Shown: piece by piece, positions 23,345-35,429 of the stretch
Layout of the letters: each line of letters opens with the position of its first letter
Position numbering within the stretch: the first letter of the stretch is position 1
Source: Zanthoxylum bungeanum
Lineage: Eukaryota; Streptophyta; Magnoliopsida; Sapindales; Rutaceae
Assembly: GCA_019454045.1 (NCBI GenBank)
Contig: SKCR01015047.1
Location: forward strand, 1-64,000
Direction of reading: 5' to 3'
DNA length: 64,000 nucleotides
Notes under the pieces: model-generated
Database searches by the model: none
What the model was told of the DNA's origin: nothing
Seen by the model: only the letters and a program-made list of their open reading frames with translations
Made by a program: the position numbers and the translations under genes

Positions 23345-23620
23345 ATATTTTATGACAAACATATTTGAAGTTAGAGCCTTGCTCGTCTTCAATTCCTTCA
23401 TGTCTGCTTTGTCCAAACGGCAATCACGCTTCCACAATCCTATTTGCCATATTAGGCAGACATCTTGGGATATGTCCTTTATCTTCCCAGAAGATTATAA
23501 TGATTTTGCCTTTGCCATTTTTTCTACATCTCAGAAGCGTTCGGCCTAGCCTCGGCTTTCTGGAATGTTGAAATAAGATGCGCGCCTTGCGCTTCTTGCC
23601 TTATTGCAAACTTTGAATTT
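23345..23620 (-). pseudogene. Ang2 gag C-terminal remnant
   Basis: Minus strand resembles the Ang3 zinc-knuckle region, including a piece reading 'LWKRDC' (Ang3: 'HWKRDC') followed by sequence parallel to Ang3 39030-39080. The first Cys pair and His are damaged. The N-terminal gag core seen in Ang3 is missing, as in Ang1 and Ang4. Confidence 0.6.
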
Positions 23621-26387
23621 GTCTCATTGAGAATAGCCATTAACTCTCCAAGAGTTTTCTATTGCAATTTTTACTTCTAAATTCTAAAGATACATTTATG
23701 AAGATCCTTCAATTTCAATGTCATACTTTAAGGATCTAATCCTTAGTTCTGATTAAGAAATTAAGGAATCTATTCGGCAAGCTTAATGGATTAAGCACTA
23801 AAGTTATCATCACATGAATATTCCAAATATCATGCTCTACTATTTGCTTAACTCCGGGCTTAGGCCTAATATGTTATTTTATCAAATAAAGTAACTTATT
23901 GGTTTCCAGGACCATCCTGAAATTTTATTCCCAATTTGAAAATTAAACCATTTTAATACATTTTCCCTATGATTATGTTTTAAATATCAATCTTTCAATT
24001 TGTCTTGATTCCAATAGTCCAACTATTTAATCAACGATTTAGGTACTATTTATTATAATGATTATTATAGTCCAACTATTTAATCAACTATAATTTAATA
24101 GGTTAAAATCAATTATATTGATTACTATAATCCAATTATAAAATCAACTATAATTAATCAAATAAATTCGAGTATATTGATTACTATAATCTAATTATAT
24201 AATCAACCATAAATGAATAGTTTGAATACAGTCCAACTGTTAATTAAAACAACAATCTAAATATTAGTCAAACTAACATTTAATTTATTTGACGAATGAT
24301 TTGAAATGAGCGCGTATGGCAAGTTACTAAACGAATATTGCAAATTTAATACTTGCCTCCCACTATTTTTCGGCGAGCCTCTAACCCTCCGTCGAGTACT
24401 CGGGAAACCGTGTTTCCTAGTGGGCTAGGATCTCGTTAAATGTCACACAATCTTGACTTTGGCCAACAAATTGTATGATAATTAACTAGGTAGATCTCTA
24501 AGATCAATTGGATCCCATCTAATTCCTAGATCCAGTAGGGGGACATCCAAGTCTGAAACATATATCTTATATATGCCAATATATCCAATATATTGCCTAA
24601 CCTTTTTCCTCTGAATCAACTAACCCTTGGCTTTGGCACAACAAACTTAGTGATCCCAGTTAAGCGTGACCCATTGACCATGGAAAGCTTCGTAATCAAT
24701 GTCGATGGACAAGAAGTGGTCTTGACTTTGGCCAACAAACCACAACTTGGACAAGACACCAATATGGAACAAAGCCTTCGTGATTCAAACACATCCTCGA
24801 CGGACAAAGGCCTTGACTTTGGCCAACAAGCCAATGCTAGTCTTAGATCTTGAGTAAGAATCACTCAATGGAAGGAAAAACGCTTAATATTTTGTGAGGG
24901 TTTTTCGTGTGCAAATTGGCAACCAATTTATTATCTTTGTTAAGGTCTCATCATCATACACCCTTAAACATGCATTCTAAACACATACTAAGGCGCGTAA
25001 ATAAAATAATAATGATATGCGGATGGATACTTAACACATTGTTCCTAGAACAAATCTCTCTCTTTCCTCTCTCCCGCTAGCACAAGTATTTACTTCTACC
25101 CGTTACACTACACTTCTAAAGAAACCTCATTTACATTGAGGGGAATAGGTGAGAAGAGAAATACAAAGAGTATGAGGTAATAGGCTGGACACGCAGGTCC
25201 AATTAATAAATTCTAAATTTATTACAACAATTTCTAAAATTGCCCCACCCATCTAATATCCATCTGATATACATTATTCATGCATCGCAACCATGTATTC
25301 ACACAAGCATGTTATCAATCAATATAATCCAATTAATCTGATAATTAATGACCATCCAATGTTCAAACAACGATTTGATTTTGCTCGAGTCCAACTCGTT
25401 TTGCGAATAAGTACTCAAAGTACAAATTCTTGAATTAAATTAAACTACAAAATTAAATCCAATTCAATTTGTATTTAATACTAATTCGCTATTTAATTCC
25501 AAATTAAATATTACACTTTATTTATAAACCTTTACGACTTAAATTCCAAATTTAATCGTTACGGGTCTCATAGCCCGATTAACATCCAATGTTAATTTAA
25601 TTAAAGTCCAATGGGCTTTTAATTAATTTCATAAGGCATTGACTTTTGGTCAACTTGGGTCAAACCCAATAACCAAAGCCCAATCAATGAGTAACCCCAT
25701 AAGTCTAGAAATTAATTTAGGCCCAATTAAAATAATTAAGGTCCATTAGTCACATTTGGACTTTATGGAATCGGTTTTGGGCCCAATTGGATCCAACCAA
25801 TTTAGCCTAAACCTAACTTGGTACAACCAAGCCCAACTAGCCCAATTACAACATTAAAAGCCCAAATCCAATTTAAGCCCATTTAATTAAATCACAAAAA
25901 AATCCAATTTCATAATTTAATTAAACAAAGTGCATAGCATAATTAATTACATAAATCAACATTTCCAAATCATCAATTTACACAACTAATCATGCTCTTT
26001 AACTTTAAATCATGTCCAACACAATTTATCAAAAAATCAAACCCAATTACATGCTACAAGTCTCGGCAATGGAGGGGATTTTTATGTACAATTCAAATTC
26101 AATCCAATTAAATCCAATTCAATATTAAATCCACATTCCCAATTGATTCCAACTCATCCAATGAATCAAAAAAATCAAAAATCCAAGACATTTGGGCATC
26201 AAGCACATTCGGCCAAGCCATGTATTTTGGGAAAAAAAATGATCAATCACAATTTCATGAAATTGATCCAATCAATCTTCAATTAAACATCATTTAAACA
26301 TATTCAATCAAACAATTTAACTAAATCATGCTCAAAATTAATTTACCCAAATTTTAAGCCCTAAATCGGTTTCATGCTTTTAACAAC
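23621..26387 (-). other. Ang2 leader
   Basis: Non-coding. Holds three copies of an AT-rich tandem repeat (about 24045-24215), CTTGACTTTGGCCAA motifs at about 24449, 24720 and 24813, and GGGCC-rich words at about 25600-25870. Confidence 0.7.
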
Positions 26388-26399
26388 GCTCTGATACCA
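26388..26399 (-). other. Ang2 primer binding site
   Basis: Minus strand TGGTATCAGAGC, an exact match to the usual plant initiator tRNA-Met primer site, one base from the LTR. Confidence 0.92.
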
Positions 26400-27079
26400 T
26401 TGTTGGAGTTCTACGGTCCCAAGGATCGAATAATAAGCATAAAACAAACATGTGAATACATCAAGGAGTTGCAGAATACTCACAATGATCGGTTTGCGAT
26501 GCGACGAACAAAATCTTCAAGCTTTGAGTCCTTGTGGTTCTCGGCAAACTGCAGATTTTGTCTCCAAAAAATTCGGCCATCATCAACTTTTGAGCTCCAA
26601 GCTTTGTGTTGATTCCATGCTCACATGTGCGGTTTCCCTATCACCTTCGTAAGACCCCGATTGTGTGCTAACACTTGATGATTTTGCCATAAAATCATCA
26701 CTCTATTTCTTCTCCATGGCTCTCGGCATTTTGGGCAGAAACAAGAAGAAAAACAGCCCTTGTGGGCGTGTGGGAGAGAAGAATGAAAGAGAGAGAGTTA
26801 GTTGTGTGTTAGATAATTGATTTCTAAAATCAATTAACATATACCAAATTTTTGATTTTCAAAAAGTCAAGCCATTAAAGGCTTGCCAACTACCAACATC
26901 AACTCCCATCAATCAATGAATAGTGACTGGTGTCAATCACTCAAAGTGAAAGACATCCATCACTTGATTGACGAATGATGTGACGCTAGATGCGACTAGC
27001 GATTTGACGTTTGATGTGACTTGCGTGCCGCACTCGAATTCGAAATGTGAATGCGCTCGCAAACACTCTCGGGCTCGGG

Positions 27080-27382
27080 TTCGCTAATTCCAAATTAACG
27101 AATTTTCCGTTGCGACGTAATTAAATGATTATGCCTAGCAAAATCACTATTCACATTGCTAACGAATTAATTCTAAATTAACTCGTTCGCCCGAATTAAA
27201 ATCTAATTTTAATTCCGCGTCGAAATCCAATTTCTTATAATATATAGAATATATTATTTTATTGATTAATTCCAAATTAATCGTTCTCTCTCTTTTAATT
27301 GATATTTTATCCCAGATAAAATATCTCCGCAATTAATCCCAGATTAATTTTCTCTTTCATCTAATTAATCCCAGATTAATTA
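27080..27382 (-). repeat. Palindrome array in Ang2 5' LTR
   Basis: Same set as 19419-19719, from a 10-bp-arm palindrome at 27080-27102 to one with 9-bp arms at 27362-27382, with 3-nt centres. Confidence 0.88.
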
Positions 27383-28305
27383 AAGTGCGAGTCATACGAC
27401 TTCAGTGAATCTTCGGGAAGCGACCCATGAGATCCCCGGCTATGTTGGCAGTAAATTCGGTCGTCGGACTATCCGAACACGTAAGTACCTAGTACTACGT
27501 TTTTACCGATTTACAAGACAAGGTTGGCTTCTAGTAAAGCGCCATGCCTACCCAATTCTCCAGAAACATCCTTACAGGAATATAGTGATCTATATCAGGC
27601 GTAGTATACATAGTATCGTGTACATCGATCTAGTATCGGATGTCACGTGCTAGGCCTGAGGCTAGAATTGTGTCTGCCCCGTACGAAGCACATATCGGAT
27701 CTCTGGTAACTAGTCTCTATAATCGGATATACATGACCTAGTCATAATATCCCGATAGTTGAAGTATATAAGAGAACGAGTTCCGTATCCTACGTGACCA
27801 TCATCTCCACTATGACTGGAGTGATACTTCCGTCTTGACATCATACCCAACACACTACGATTCTCAATATACCCAGCAGAGGCGTACACAGAACCTGTTA
27901 AAGCCCTGGATGACCTAAAACCAAAGCATATTGATTGTCGCAAGTATTAGCGGTGCAAGTATCAGGTTAAGACCAAATACACCTACCCTGATTTCGGACT
28001 TCCATAGAAACATAGTCATACTACCAATGGAATTCCGAGGGGTCTATCCAGAGCGAAGCTGTTTTCCATACCATCGGTAAAACACAACCTCCTACTACAC
28101 TTGCATGAGTATCCTATACCCAAATATATGAGAACTATGCCGTTATACCCTCACAACGTGCACAAGTGTAATACTAGTCTTTTACGCATTATCGATGTCC
28201 GATCTCGATAATATTCTGACTAGGGATATTTAATGATTAAACCTTCGTGGATTGTTACTGTCTCATATCATCTCAATCCAGGAACTAATCATAAGGACCT
28301 CCTAT

Positions 28306-28315
28306 CATTTATACA
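28306..28315 (-). promoter_or_regulatory. Putative TATA box, Ang2 5' LTR
   Basis: Minus strand TGTATAAATG, about 118 bp inside the LTR start, so placed to drive the element. Confidence 0.45.
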
Positions 28316-28432
28316 TCTTGGTGATCTAATCACAAATGATAAGAGTCCAATTTCCTTTGTCACATAGTTAATTTGTACAACAACACCATGATCTGTACAA
28401 ATAGTGACGCTATTGGTCATAACTGTCCAACA

Positions 28433-28437
28433 GTGAA
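28433..28437 (+). repeat. Ang2 target-site duplication, right
   Basis: GTGAA, the partner of 18735-18739. Confidence 0.92.
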
Positions 28438-28808
28438 CAAATTTTACATCTTTCAATACATGTAATTTATGAGCCTAGGCTTGTAAAGAAAAATAAATGA
28501 TAGAAATAGAAAGTGAACCGTGACTCAACCACATTGTAAAACCGATAGACCATTTTTTGTAATCTGTGATTCCTTTGTTACATTCCCGGTTCAGTATTTA
28601 CCATAAGCACAATAAAAATAATCGTTTTCTCCCACGAATGTAAGTTGGAGCCACTCTCCAACGAACCATGTAAATCTCGTCTCTATAATTTTTAGTTTTT
28701 TTCCAAGTTTGTGCGATTCCTAATAAATAAATAATTTCATAGTTGAGGGAGGTTTAATCGAGGGGAAAATTTCTTTTTATCCATAGGAACAAAAAATAGC
28801 CATCAACA
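28433..28808 (+). repeat. Gypsy LTR1 copy A, right part
   Basis: Continues the LTR interrupted at 18739; aligns with 44880-45248 and ends CATCAACA. Confidence 0.75.
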
Positions 28809-28810
28809 GT

Positions 28811-28828
28811 TGGCGCCGTCTGTTGGGA
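28811..28828 (+). other. Gypsy primer-site-like sequence 1
   Basis: TGGCGCCGTCTGTTGGGA directly after LTR1. A TGGCGCCGT... sequence at this place is typical of plant gypsy elements. The GypB copy at 45251 is mutated. Confidence 0.65.
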
Positions 28829-29043
28829 TCAGTACGAAAAGCAACCAATGCACTAAGACGATGGAAAAAGATGGAAATCATAGAGGTGATGAGCCATCTA
28901 TGGTAGACTAGATGCATAAAATGGAGGAGAGTCCGCGGCTAGAGAGAGACAAGGCCAAAAAAGAGATGTAGCAGACAAGAACCTTCATGAAGTTTTTGAT
29001 GGAGAAGATTGAAAGATTGGAGAAAAGGTCGGGAGAGAAATCT
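28829..29043 (+). pseudogene. Gypsy gag N-terminal scrap, copy A
   Basis: An acidic/basic frame from about 28860 with in-frame stops ('ERDKAKKEM' then TAG) ends where LTR2 begins. Position right after a primer site suggests a gag start, but no conserved motif is present. Confidence 0.35.
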
Positions 29044-31315
29044 TGTCACATCTCAGTATATCCGGGATGTGACTGGCTGGAGATGGTGTGACCATCCCCT
29101 AAGCCTCTGACATGCCCATGCAAAACCTATAAAGCCATGTTCAACATGTACCAAAACTCATGCTTAATCCTGTAGTTATACCCATCTCTATCCTATCATA
29201 AGCCTGGAACCATGTGAATGTATGCGTAAATGCCACACTTTATATATATATATTTATTCACACGGTAAATATTTAAATATACCCTTACTTTATTACATTT
29301 ACTGAAACTATATGAATGTATTAAACACCATCTTTAAATGTATATTCTAATACATGACATTTACATTGTTGAACCATCCTGTGGACTACTAATGACTGCA
29401 GCTGGTCTTCATATTCTCCAATCTGAGTACCTGAGATCTGGAATCCAAGGCACCTAGACGGGAACTGAACCTGCAATCACAAAAGAACTGTGGGGGTGTG
29501 GGGTGGGGGAGGTAAGATCTTATGAAAGACTTGGTGACTATAGACACTGTATTTTTATGTATAGCCCGTTGATGAGTCTCGTACGGGGACACCCTTTGAA
29601 AGGTGGTGAAATCACAAGGATGAATGCTATGAAGGAAAGAAAACCCAAGGAATATAGCCAAAAAGCTAACCAGATATCACCTATGTCCTGCCTACGTTCT
29701 CTCTAAACTAGAACATCCAGCCGGACATGATTTGAAAACCCTACATCTGACCGAACATGATACATATGTCATTGAACGAGCAGATTATCAGTTACTGAAT
29801 TTAAAGAACCTAATTACGTCTGACCGTATATATAATTCAAATATAATATCTGATCGGACATGTATCGAGTTTTCCACATCTTCAGTTATTGGATCAAGGG
29901 CATGACTATGTCCAGCTGGATGTATATCTCAAAATGTATATCCGTCCGGATATGTCTCTAGCTGTAACTGACACAGAAAATTGGAATTTAGTAGAGAAGG
30001 AGACATGATTCTGTCTCCACATTCTATTCTCAGATCCTCCCATTTTCTATAAAAAAAAAAAAGGGTTCCACATTCTTAGGGGGGATTCATAGATTTTTGG
30101 AGAGATTAGTTGGTGAATCAGACTCAGAAAACCTTAAAAATTCTAAAAACAGTAAGAGTTAGAGAGTGCCACAAGGCCTTGGAGTTTCAAACCCCCCGGT
30201 ACGAATCCAAAAATAACTTAACATTCAGAAACATCATTTAGAGCCACCAAACAACATAAAGGTACGACCTGAGGACACCTTTTTTTTATATTTATGCATA
30301 TTTGAGATTCTAAAATAACACGGTATCTCTGGTCGGACGCACATCATGTTCGGCCGGATATGCACACACCTTCGACCACCTTTTTACATGTCAAGCCATC
30401 TTTACTGTTTTCTCTAGTTAATTTCATATTTAGTTATTTTTTATGTTGTGCTTGTTACCATTAATCTATGCATGTTTATTTATTTCATCTTAGATAATTA
30501 TTCCACATGGATTTAGTTAATTTATCTGGTTAATATTAATTTGCATGCTATACTGCTTATTGTGTGATCTGGGAATGATGTCCGGCCAGACTTGTCTTAT
30601 GTCCGGCCGGACATGAATGATATCTGATCGTATGATCCCGTGGTATATAGGATAGAAACACAAATATAAGTTCCATATCTGATTCTGAATGGACGGTAAT
30701 ATAGTTCACACTCAGGATACAACTCCACGTACTATTGGGAGATGGCCATTTCATTATTGTTACACTTAGAATGCATTTTCATTATGACTATTATTGTGTA
30801 TGAATGCTTTTGTATTTCTGGAATACACAGTATATCCGGCCATACTTCCAGTAAGTCCGGCCAGACATAAAGATTAAATGCTATATCCGGTCGATCTTAG
30901 GCCATGTTCGTCCAGGCCTCTTCAAGGTTAGGACCACTTTATACCTGCTTTAGCTTATATTTATCTTGTTTACTTATTGTTGTAATACCTTATTTCGGCA
31001 CATTAACGTCATTTATTTATTTACTGTTTTTCGTGTTTGCGCTATGATGTGTGCTTTATAAACTGTTTTACATGTGACTGTATTATAAGGGACTAGTATA
31101 AGACCATTTCGAACCCAAACAAGTTTAATGTCTGACCTTGCGAATGGTATAGTGAGGCCTTAAATCATTTGTGGTATCTCATTCCGAGTGACGACTCCCT
31201 TATTCTCTGGTTAGTCCCCCGCGGGACTATCTGTACTCTTTACGGGCTGCGAGCCAAATAAGATAGTGGTCTTCAATGTCATAGGCATAACGGTAAACCC
31301 CACTTTGCTCCTACA
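29044..31315 (+). repeat. Gypsy LTR2 copy A (2.27 kb)
   Basis: Starts TGTCACATCTCAG and ends CTCCTACA before a primer-site-like TGGCGACTCC. Copies are at 45483-47865 and, truncated, at 52356-55230. It contains many TCCGGCCGGACAT-type words. Frames inside it carry no domain. Confidence 0.75.
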
Positions 31316-31317
31316 GA

Positions 31318-31335
31318 TGGCGACTCCATTAGGGA
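31318..31335 (+). other. Gypsy primer-site-like sequence 2, copy A
   Basis: TGGCGACTCCATTAGGGA two bases after LTR2. TGGCGACTCC at this position is common in Tat/Ogre-type gypsy elements. Repeated at 47868. Confidence 0.65.
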
Positions 31336-32400
31336 AAGAGAATCAGCCCTAAAAAATGCCTTGTAGTATTTATGTCTAGATTGAGGGGAACCATGTGTTC
31401 ATCTTTTGCATACTCTTCTTAACCCCGATGGCGTTACATATTTAGAGATCGCTTTCACTCAAGGTGGTGGATTGGTATGTGATGATAACTATCACTTATT
31501 GGTATATACCATTGAGAATAATGGTACGTTCACTTGGTCGATCGAACCCTTGAGTAGGAGATCTATTTGTGGACAACCCTTGATATTTTTTGGAATAAAA
31601 AATGTGTCTTCACTTAGTCGATTGAACCTTTGAGTGGGGAGATCTAGTTGTAGGAAACCCTTTGCCAATAAGAGCCTAAGCCGTACTCTTGTAAGCCCAC
31701 ATAAAAAGTCCATAGTTGTTATCCTACATGAGCCTAATTTTATGTTTTTGTTTGGACCCCCAATCATTTGAAGTAGTTTGAATTTTTTGCCATGAGGTGT
31801 AAAATTGTTGGGCCTTTTCAACTGGGACAAGTTTGTATTTTCATGATAACTGGGCCAAATTCTTTAAAATGATAACGGGCTACCTTGTATGCAAACCTTG
31901 TTGGGCCTAAAAATATTTATATAGGATCCTAAAGTGCCAAAATATGAGTTTGATACTCACACTGCCTTCCATCTAGAAAAGGGTACGCCTTATTTATCCC
32001 ATTTAGATATTTTTAAACATTTCTAAGTCCAATCCAAAATAAACAAGATTACTAAGGGTCCATTGTTTCATTCTTATACTATGGCACGATCCCCATATTA
32101 GGTTAGTCATTATATAAATGGGCGGCCTTTGTCTTCTTACGATGGAACAAAACCGAAGTATCAAGGTTTTACCCTTTATAGCATAAGAGAGAACGAGCTT
32201 ATATACCCTTATTGGTGCATCAGTTAAGCCATACCTAGACATATATGAGACTTACCAAATGTGTGGGAGAATAAGACTGGAAAGGTATATGTTGATGTTT
32301 TAGCACATCGTGTATTTCATGCATCTCATGTATTGTACGCACATATGCATCATGCTAACAGTTTGTGATGCAGCCATCATAGTGGCATAGTGGGTTGAAT
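31336..32400 (+). other. Gypsy leader, copy A
   Basis: Non-coding. Contains a two-unit imperfect repeat of about 80 bp (31526-31665, units near CACTTGGTCGATCGAAC). Near 32290-32370 there is a CATCTCATGTAT-rich stretch like Tat leaders. Matches 47890-48960. Confidence 0.6.
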
Positions 32401-32409
32401 AAGATAGAC

Positions 32410-33700
32410 TCATTAAGAAGCAAGTAACAGACTTAGACATGGAAAATAGCAATAACACGCATAGTGAAAATGTCCGCATGGATCAGTTAGAGACGACAAT
32501 TAACAAAATTGCATAACAACTACAAAACTTGGCCAAGATCGTTGCTAACATGGAAGCAATCAACACGGCGTCTTGAATGACATGGGCTAAGACTAGTGAG
32601 AGGAGGCATGAGGGGCTTGAAATAAAATAGTGGAAGAGACTCTTGTGTTGGATGATGACGATATGGCTGACTATGCCGCTGGAAGAGCGGCCAAATCACA
32701 AAATGAAGCTGAGGTCCAAAGGTTGAAGGAGAAAATGGTGATAGTTGCGTAGAAAATGAAGGGAAAACATGAGGATTTATTAGATAACAACACATTGGAA
32801 TTCAAGGAACAAATGCACTCTTAGTTCAAAATTCAGAAAATGGTAAAGTTCAACTGGAACAAGGATCCAAAGTTTCATCTCTGTCAGTATGTATCATTGA
32901 TGAGTTTGATTAGACTATCCCAATGCCAAGTGTAAAAAATATTTGGGATGTCACTGGATGGTGCACCAGTGGAATGGTACCACAATTTAGATAAGAAAGT
33001 GAAAGTAGACTGGAGGGCGCTGGCTGAAGCATTCCTAAATCAATATATGATCAATATGGATATTGACCTGTCGCTTCGTGACTTGGAGAATGCGAAGCAA
33101 ATGCCTGAAGAAAGTTTTAACGAATATGTTAATCACTGGATAAGCTAGCTATTGAGGATGCAAACAAGACCATCAGAAAAATTACTTGATCAAAATGATT
33201 ATTAAAGGGACCAAGCCCTCTTTCTATAACAAGCTGAGAATGATGACCTCCACGATCTCTAACTTCCGACGGCTGAAAGAGACGGTGACATACATCTAAG
33301 AGGCATAGGCTCAAAATGGGAAGTTTTACGGCCAGAATAAAAAACCGCTGATGGGCCTTCTAGAATAAAGCCCAGCCACGCTGAAATAACTACTATCAGA
33401 AACATAATATTTTCAAACCTTGGCAGACTTCCATCAAAGGTGTTCGAGAAATTAAAGAGACAAGGTCTGTTGAAACCCCTAGAACTCAGACCATTGGCAA
33501 TCCATATCAAATACCTCACTACATCAATCTAGACAATACTGCCATTTCCACCAAGAAAAAGGCTATAACACAGACAATGCACCCACCTCAAACATGAGAT
33601 TTAGAATTAATCACAGTGGCAAGATATTTGATCCTGAATGGAACCACCCTAAAACATGATTGTCATATTACCTCAAATTCGGTCTTTCATAAGAATATTC
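32410..33700 (+). pseudogene. Gypsy gag, copy A
   Basis: The readable core at 32948-33148 contains 'VEWYHNLDKKVKVDWRAL', 'FLNQYMINMDI' and 'EESFNEYVNHW', the layout of plant Ty3/gypsy (Tat-like) capsid proteins. Upstream lie an acidic coiled region and in-frame TAGs at 32750 and 32822; the core ends at TAG 33146. Downstream near 33540 'YCHFHQEKGYNTDN' resembles the degenerate zinc finger of such gags. The three TAGs occur at identical places in GypB. No pol follows. Confidence 0.75.
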
Positions 33701-33929
33701 TGTCTCTTTGAAAACAAGCATGCCTAAATCCTTAAAGCAATGTTAAATTTTTGAATCACTAGCAAAATGCTATCTTAAAAATTGTGCATTAACTTGAAGC
33801 TTAGAACTGCATGCCTACTTAGAAAGAATTTATGTTGGCACAACTTGTAGAGACAGATCAAGACACTGATAACATCTAACTCTTTTTCAAAAATTAAGAT
33901 GAGATGACACTAGGTTAAGAGATGACCCC

Positions 33930-34025
33930 AAGAAGAGCAAAAAATATGAGAAAAAGAAAAGGAAAAAGAAAAGAAAAAGAGAGAGAAAAAAAGAAAATGA
34001 AAAAGAAGAAAAAGAGAAAAGGCGA
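33930..34025 (+). repeat. Purine-rich tract, copy A
   Basis: AAAAAGAGAG-type low-complexity run after gag, also present in GypB at 50530-50620. The minus frame over it is an artefact. Confidence 0.8.
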
Positions 34026-34090
34026 ATCCCACAATTCTCCACTTTGTTTGAATTGTTTTTAGTAAACAAGGAGGAATCATGACCCTACGA

Positions 34091-34095
34091 GTACT
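34091..34095 (+). repeat. Ang3 target-site duplication, left
   Basis: GTACT, repeated at 44109-44113. Confidence 0.88.
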
Positions 34096-34214
34096 TGTTA
34101 GACATTATGTCCCATAGCGTCACACTGTTTGTAAATGATATTGTATTATTGTACAAAATTAACTATGTGATAATGAAATTGCCTTTTGCCGTTTTGTAAT
34201 ATTATTTACTTTGA

Positions 34215-34224
34215 TATATAAATG
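34215..34224 (+). promoter_or_regulatory. Ang3 5' LTR TATA box
   Basis: TATATAAATG, 119 bp into the LTR, at the position shared by Ang1 and Ang4. Confidence 0.55.
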
Positions 34225-35144
34225 GCGAAAGTCCATATGATTAATACCGGATTGAGATGATATGAGACAGTATCAATCCATAAAGGTTTAATCATTAAAT
34301 ATCCCTAGTCGGAGTATTATCGAGATCGGACATCGATAATGCGGAATAGACTAGTATTGCGCTTGTGCACGTTGTGAGGGCACAACGGCATAGTTCTCAT
34401 ATATTTAAGTATTGGATACTTATGCAAGTGCGATAGGAGGTTGTGTTTTACCGATGGTACGGAAAACAGCTTCGCTCTGGATAGACCCCGCGGAATCCCA
34501 TTGGTAGTATGTCTGCGTGTCTATGGGAGGCCGCATCAGGGTAGGTGTATATGGTCTTAACCTGAGACTTACATCGCTAGTACTTGCGACAATCGGTAAA
34601 CTTTGGTTTTGGTGGTTGGGGACCTTAACCGGTTCTGTGTACACCTCTTCTGGGTTTATCGAGAATCGTAGTGTACTGGATGTGATGTCGAGATGGAAGT
34701 ATCACTTCAGACATATGGAGGTGATGATCACGCAGGACACAGAACTAGTACTCTATAAAAGGTTGCAACCGTCGGGACAATATGACCAGGTCAGGATTGT
34801 CCGATTTAAAGAGACTAGTTGCTTGATGTCCGATATATGTTTCGTACGGGGCAGACACATTTCCAGCCCCAGGCCTAACATGTGATCGTCCGATACTGGA
34901 TCGATGTACGCAATACTACGGTATACTACGCTTGATATAGATCTAATATTCCAGTAAGAATATTTCTGGAGAATTGGGTAGGCATGGCGCTTTGCTAGAA
35001 GCCAACCTTGTCTTGTGAATCGGTAAGAACGTAGTACGAGGTACGTATGTTCGGATTATCCGACGACCGTATTTACTGCCAACATATCCGGAGATCTCTT
35101 GGGTCGCTTCCTGAAGATTCACCTATGATATTTGATTCGGACTT

Positions 35145-35429
35145 AATTAATCTTGGATTAATTGCGGAGAAACTTTATCTTGGATAAAGTGCCTTATTTA
35201 GAGAGAGAACGATTAATTTAGAATTAATCGATAAAATTATTATATTCGATATAATAATCGAAATTCGATTTCGACGCGAAATTAAAATTAGATTTTAATT
35301 CGGGCAAACGAGTTAATTTAGAATTAATTCGTTAGCGACGTAAATAATAATTTCGCTAGGCGCAATTATTTATTTAAATTCGATTTAATTAACGTCGCGA
35401 CGTAAGTTCGGTATTTCGGAAATATCGAA
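35145..35429 (+). repeat. Palindrome array in Ang3 5' LTR
   Basis: Nine palindromes with 3-nt centres: 35145-35163 (TTG), 35172-35190 (TTG), 35210-35230 (TAG), 35236-35258 (TCG), 35259-35273 (TCG), 35280-35300 (TAG), 35309-35331 (TAG, one mismatch), 35374-35388 (TCG), 35407-35429 (CGG, one mismatch). A perfect 12-bp ACGTCGCGACGT lies between the last two. Confidence 0.9.

Larger units (their letters stand above)
18740..28432 (-). mobile_element. Ang2: full-length, decayed Angela-like copia element
   Basis: 9.7 kb bounded by GTGAA duplications, with LTRs at 18740-20768 and 26401-28432, TG...CA ends, a tRNA-Met primer site and a polypurine tract. On the minus strand the order is LTR, primer site, leader, gag remnant, pol remnant, LTR. 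No coding frame survives. It sits in gypsy LTR1, whose two halves rejoin when it is removed. Confidence 0.95.
26401..28432 (-). repeat. Ang2 5' LTR (2.03 kb)
   Basis: Pairs with 18740-20768; same ends and same internal frames. Confidence 0.95.
17900..34095 (+). mobile_element. GypA: composite Ty3/gypsy remnant, split by Ang2
   Basis: Order: LTR1 (17900-18739 continued at 28433-28808), primer-site-like sequence, short gag start, LTR2 (29044-31315), second primer-site-like sequence, leader, broken gag and a purine-rich tract. GypB at 44109 repeats the same order. No protease, reverse transcriptase or integrase is present. Gag style and 'TGGCGACTCC' after LTR2 suggest the Tat lineage. The right end is the Ang3 insertion. 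Confidence 0.75.

Noticed and set aside
24593..24853. 86-codon + frame in the Ang2 leader and overlapping 82-codon minus frame
   Set aside because: The same region in Ang1 and Ang3 gives unrelated or broken frames; the similarity is the repeated leader motif, not a protein.
33887..34069. Ser/Phe-rich minus-strand frame
   Set aside because: Translation of a purine-rich low-complexity tract.
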